Source: Chaetorhynchus papuensis
Lineage: Eukaryota; Chordata; Aves; Passeriformes; Rhipiduridae
Direction: 5' to 3'
NCBI GenBank assembly: GCA_013396525.1
Contig: VWYX01000082.1
Location: forward strand, 885,573 to 949,572
DNA: 64,000 nt
Part shown: positions 62,015 to 64,000 of the stretch, piece by piece
Layout of the letters: each line of letters begins with the position of its first letter
How positions within the stretch are numbered: position 1 is the first letter of the stretch
Notes under the pieces: generated by a model
Database searches by the model: none
Told to the model about the DNA's origin: nothing
What the model saw: the letters and a program-made list of their open reading frames with translations, nothing else
Program-made: the position numbers and the translations under genes

Positions 62015-64000
62015 GGCTCTCCGCGCCGGTGTTGCACGCATTTGGCTCTGACACTGGCCCTGCTCCTGCAACAAGAGGGGCAAAAGCAAGTTCTGTGTCA
62101 CGGGCGGTGCGAGTACCCAAACTTCCCAGTGATTCCAGTGAGGGCAGAGCCGCTATCAGAAAGGTAGGGAGGATCAGGCTCAAAATGGGACCGACTTTGT
62201 TCTTACTGAAATAGAAATAGGTCCTGGTTTCAGTGTGATAGTACCCTCCGGGAGAGCAAAGCTAACTGCTAGTGGGGTAGTGCGACCATGTAAGAATTCC
62301 TTTCCTGTGCCTTCAGTATTACAATTTTCCACTTGCCGCATACCCCACCGATTTTAAAGTCAGTCAGCTCAGCTTCTCGCCTGAGGTTTTTGTGCACGGT
62401 TTTAAGACACTGGCTTATGAGGGTGCCTGTTGGCAGAAATGCAGTACATCCCAGTATAGTCCTTAGATACGTGATCTGCTAATTAGTAAAAAGTTTTAAA
62501 AAATCTGTTAAGAGTTTTAATTGAAAGCACAGTGCCTTGCTGAAGTCCCTCCTTCTTGTTACACTTTCCGTTCGCTTTGCTTACTTATAAAGAAGTAGAA
62601 ACAAAAATACTAAGGCACAAGGAGAGGAGCATAACAAAGTAAGTAGTGGTGCATTTACCCATTGCCTTTCGTTCAGTGCTACCTTAATTCCAGAGCAACA
62701 TCGTCTCCAACCACAAGGGGCATCGGTATCTGCTGCCTGTCAAAACTGGCGCTTTTTTCATCCTGAGACTATCAACTCCATCTGTCACAGAAATTGGGAC
62801 AAAATCTATTTTCCAGAAACTGGGGGATCTTGGAATTCCATGTGGTGTGGAATCATGTCTGTGTGAAAGTGCGTGGACTGTGGAATGGTGGTGTTGTGTG
62901 GCTGGGAGTCAGTATGATTGATGGGTTGAGAAGCATTCGCGAGGGCTTTCTCCATTGTCATCAGTTTTACGAGCTGCTTGTGTTTCTCCTTCAGTATAGC
63001 TTTTCCTATTCTTGTGTAAAAGCTGTGTTTTTAAATCTGCAAAAGCTGCGTTTAGAAACCCCGCCTCCATCCACCTAGTTTACAGCTGTTTCTTTTAATT
63101 CTTTTAGAATAGTGGCATTAAAAATGCCAGATGCCTTTCAGACAGGTTGCAGTAAATACACATTGCTATGTACACTGGCATCGTTAATGCGTTACTTTGT
63201 TGCCCTATTCTCTGATCATACCACTGTTATTGGTGGAAATCAGCTAGTTTGGGGTGTCTTTGTTGGAGATGACATTGCATGTGCTGTTCAAAGTACTGCT
63301 TCACTGACTGCCTCCTAGGGAAAATGGTCCACGGTGCCATTGGAGTGAAGAGGGCCTGGATGCTGGGATGTTCCAGACCTAAGAGAGTCTGAGAGAGGGG
63401 GTTGCAGTGGAACAGGATTGTTGTGTCCCAATGGGGCTGCCTTCTAGGGACAGCTGAGTGATGAGCTCTGTCCCATCCCAGCTCCTGCCTTCATTTGCAA
63501 AATCCATCCAGCTCGGCTGTGCTTCATTTCTGGAGCAGAAAGCAGGCTGTTTACTCTGTGAGGAAAGGCAGCAGCTGAACTGCGGGCCTCCCAGGAGGGG
63601 GAGTAGAGGAGCCTTCACTGCTGGCCTTGCATCCTTGCATGAGTGGGAAGAGGCTGCCTGTGTGCCTAGTCCCAGAAGTGCTGACGCACTTCCCTGGCTG
63701 GGCTGTTCATTGAACGGCAGGGCATGGCATGAAACATTGCCTTTTTCGTAGGCAGAAATTTTCACATACAGTTTTTAGTTAAATAAATGAGTATTTTATA
63801 CAGTGATAATAATAATGGAAATGTTGACTTTGAAGTTTGGTATTATCTTTGGTATAATACAGCTGACAAAAATTGTAACAGAAAATAGGTGGGTTCTTCA
63901 ATTACCACGCCTTTTAGGCATCTAGAATGTAATCATCTACATTCAGGATTATATTTTGTCAATAAATTAAACTTCTTATAATGGTTTAAAATGTATTTCT
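62015..64000. other. Upstream flank of GAS1, gene-free
   Basis: GC content drops within 200 bases of the gap, and the rest is ordinary AT-rich desert. The frames at 62794-63078 (94 residues), 63379-63765 (128 residues, minus strand) and 63458-63751 (97 residues) show no domain. No repeat was recognised. Confidence 0.5.

Noticed and set aside
61518..62214. Long frames on both strands spanning the upstream gap
   Set aside because: They exist only because N bases are read through.
63379..63765. 128-residue minus-strand frame upstream of GAS1
   Set aside because: Overlaps an equally open plus-strand frame; low-complexity Ser/Ala/Gln stretches and no recognised domain.
1..64000. CRISPR arrays, operons or phage-like modules
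   Set aside because: No regularly spaced direct repeats with unique spacers and no clustered coding genes. The sequence is vertebrate nuclear DNA.

Overview
The window looks like bird nuclear DNA. The evidence is CR1 LINE copies of several ages, one solo retroviral LTR of a type common in neoavian genomes, a low overall repeat load, and an intronless GAS1 gene. GAS1 lies on the Z chromosome in birds such as chicken (prior knowledge), so a Z-linked origin is likely but not shown here. The assembly has N gaps at 1003-1007, 33867, 21567-21931 and 61711-62014.

Layout: GAS1 is the only protein-coding gene I can support (minus strand, 60802 down to 59828). It sits in a CpG island of about 2 kb (59330-61450), with its 3' UTR running down to about 58.25 kb. 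The other ~58 kb behaves as a gene desert: AT-rich, with short random ORFs and no recognisable protein family. Within it are a 5'-truncated dead CR1 (50860-52885), a shorter CR1 (53930-54115), a CR1 tail (16090-16150), older CR1-like relics (about 10990-11440, 46420-46660, perhaps 32609-32680), a solo LTR (43846-44404), a (TCCTC)n array running into a gap, a triple 23-bp tandem repeat, and several simple tracts.

Points worth a second look: a perfect 54-bp zero-spacer palindrome at 29505-29558; an orphan CpG island at 38040-38500 preceded by a polypyrimidine tract; a CpG-dense, X-box-bearing segment just past the GAS1 3' end (57860-58215); two chained upstream ORFs in the GAS1 leader, the second overlapping the GAS1 start; one or two weak candidate exons; and several stretches that look like conserved non-coding regulatory DNA. 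GAS1 is a developmentally regulated Hedgehog co-receptor, and deserts beside such genes commonly hold distant enhancers; that these stretches regulate GAS1 is inference. I did not find a clearly new multi-gene system.
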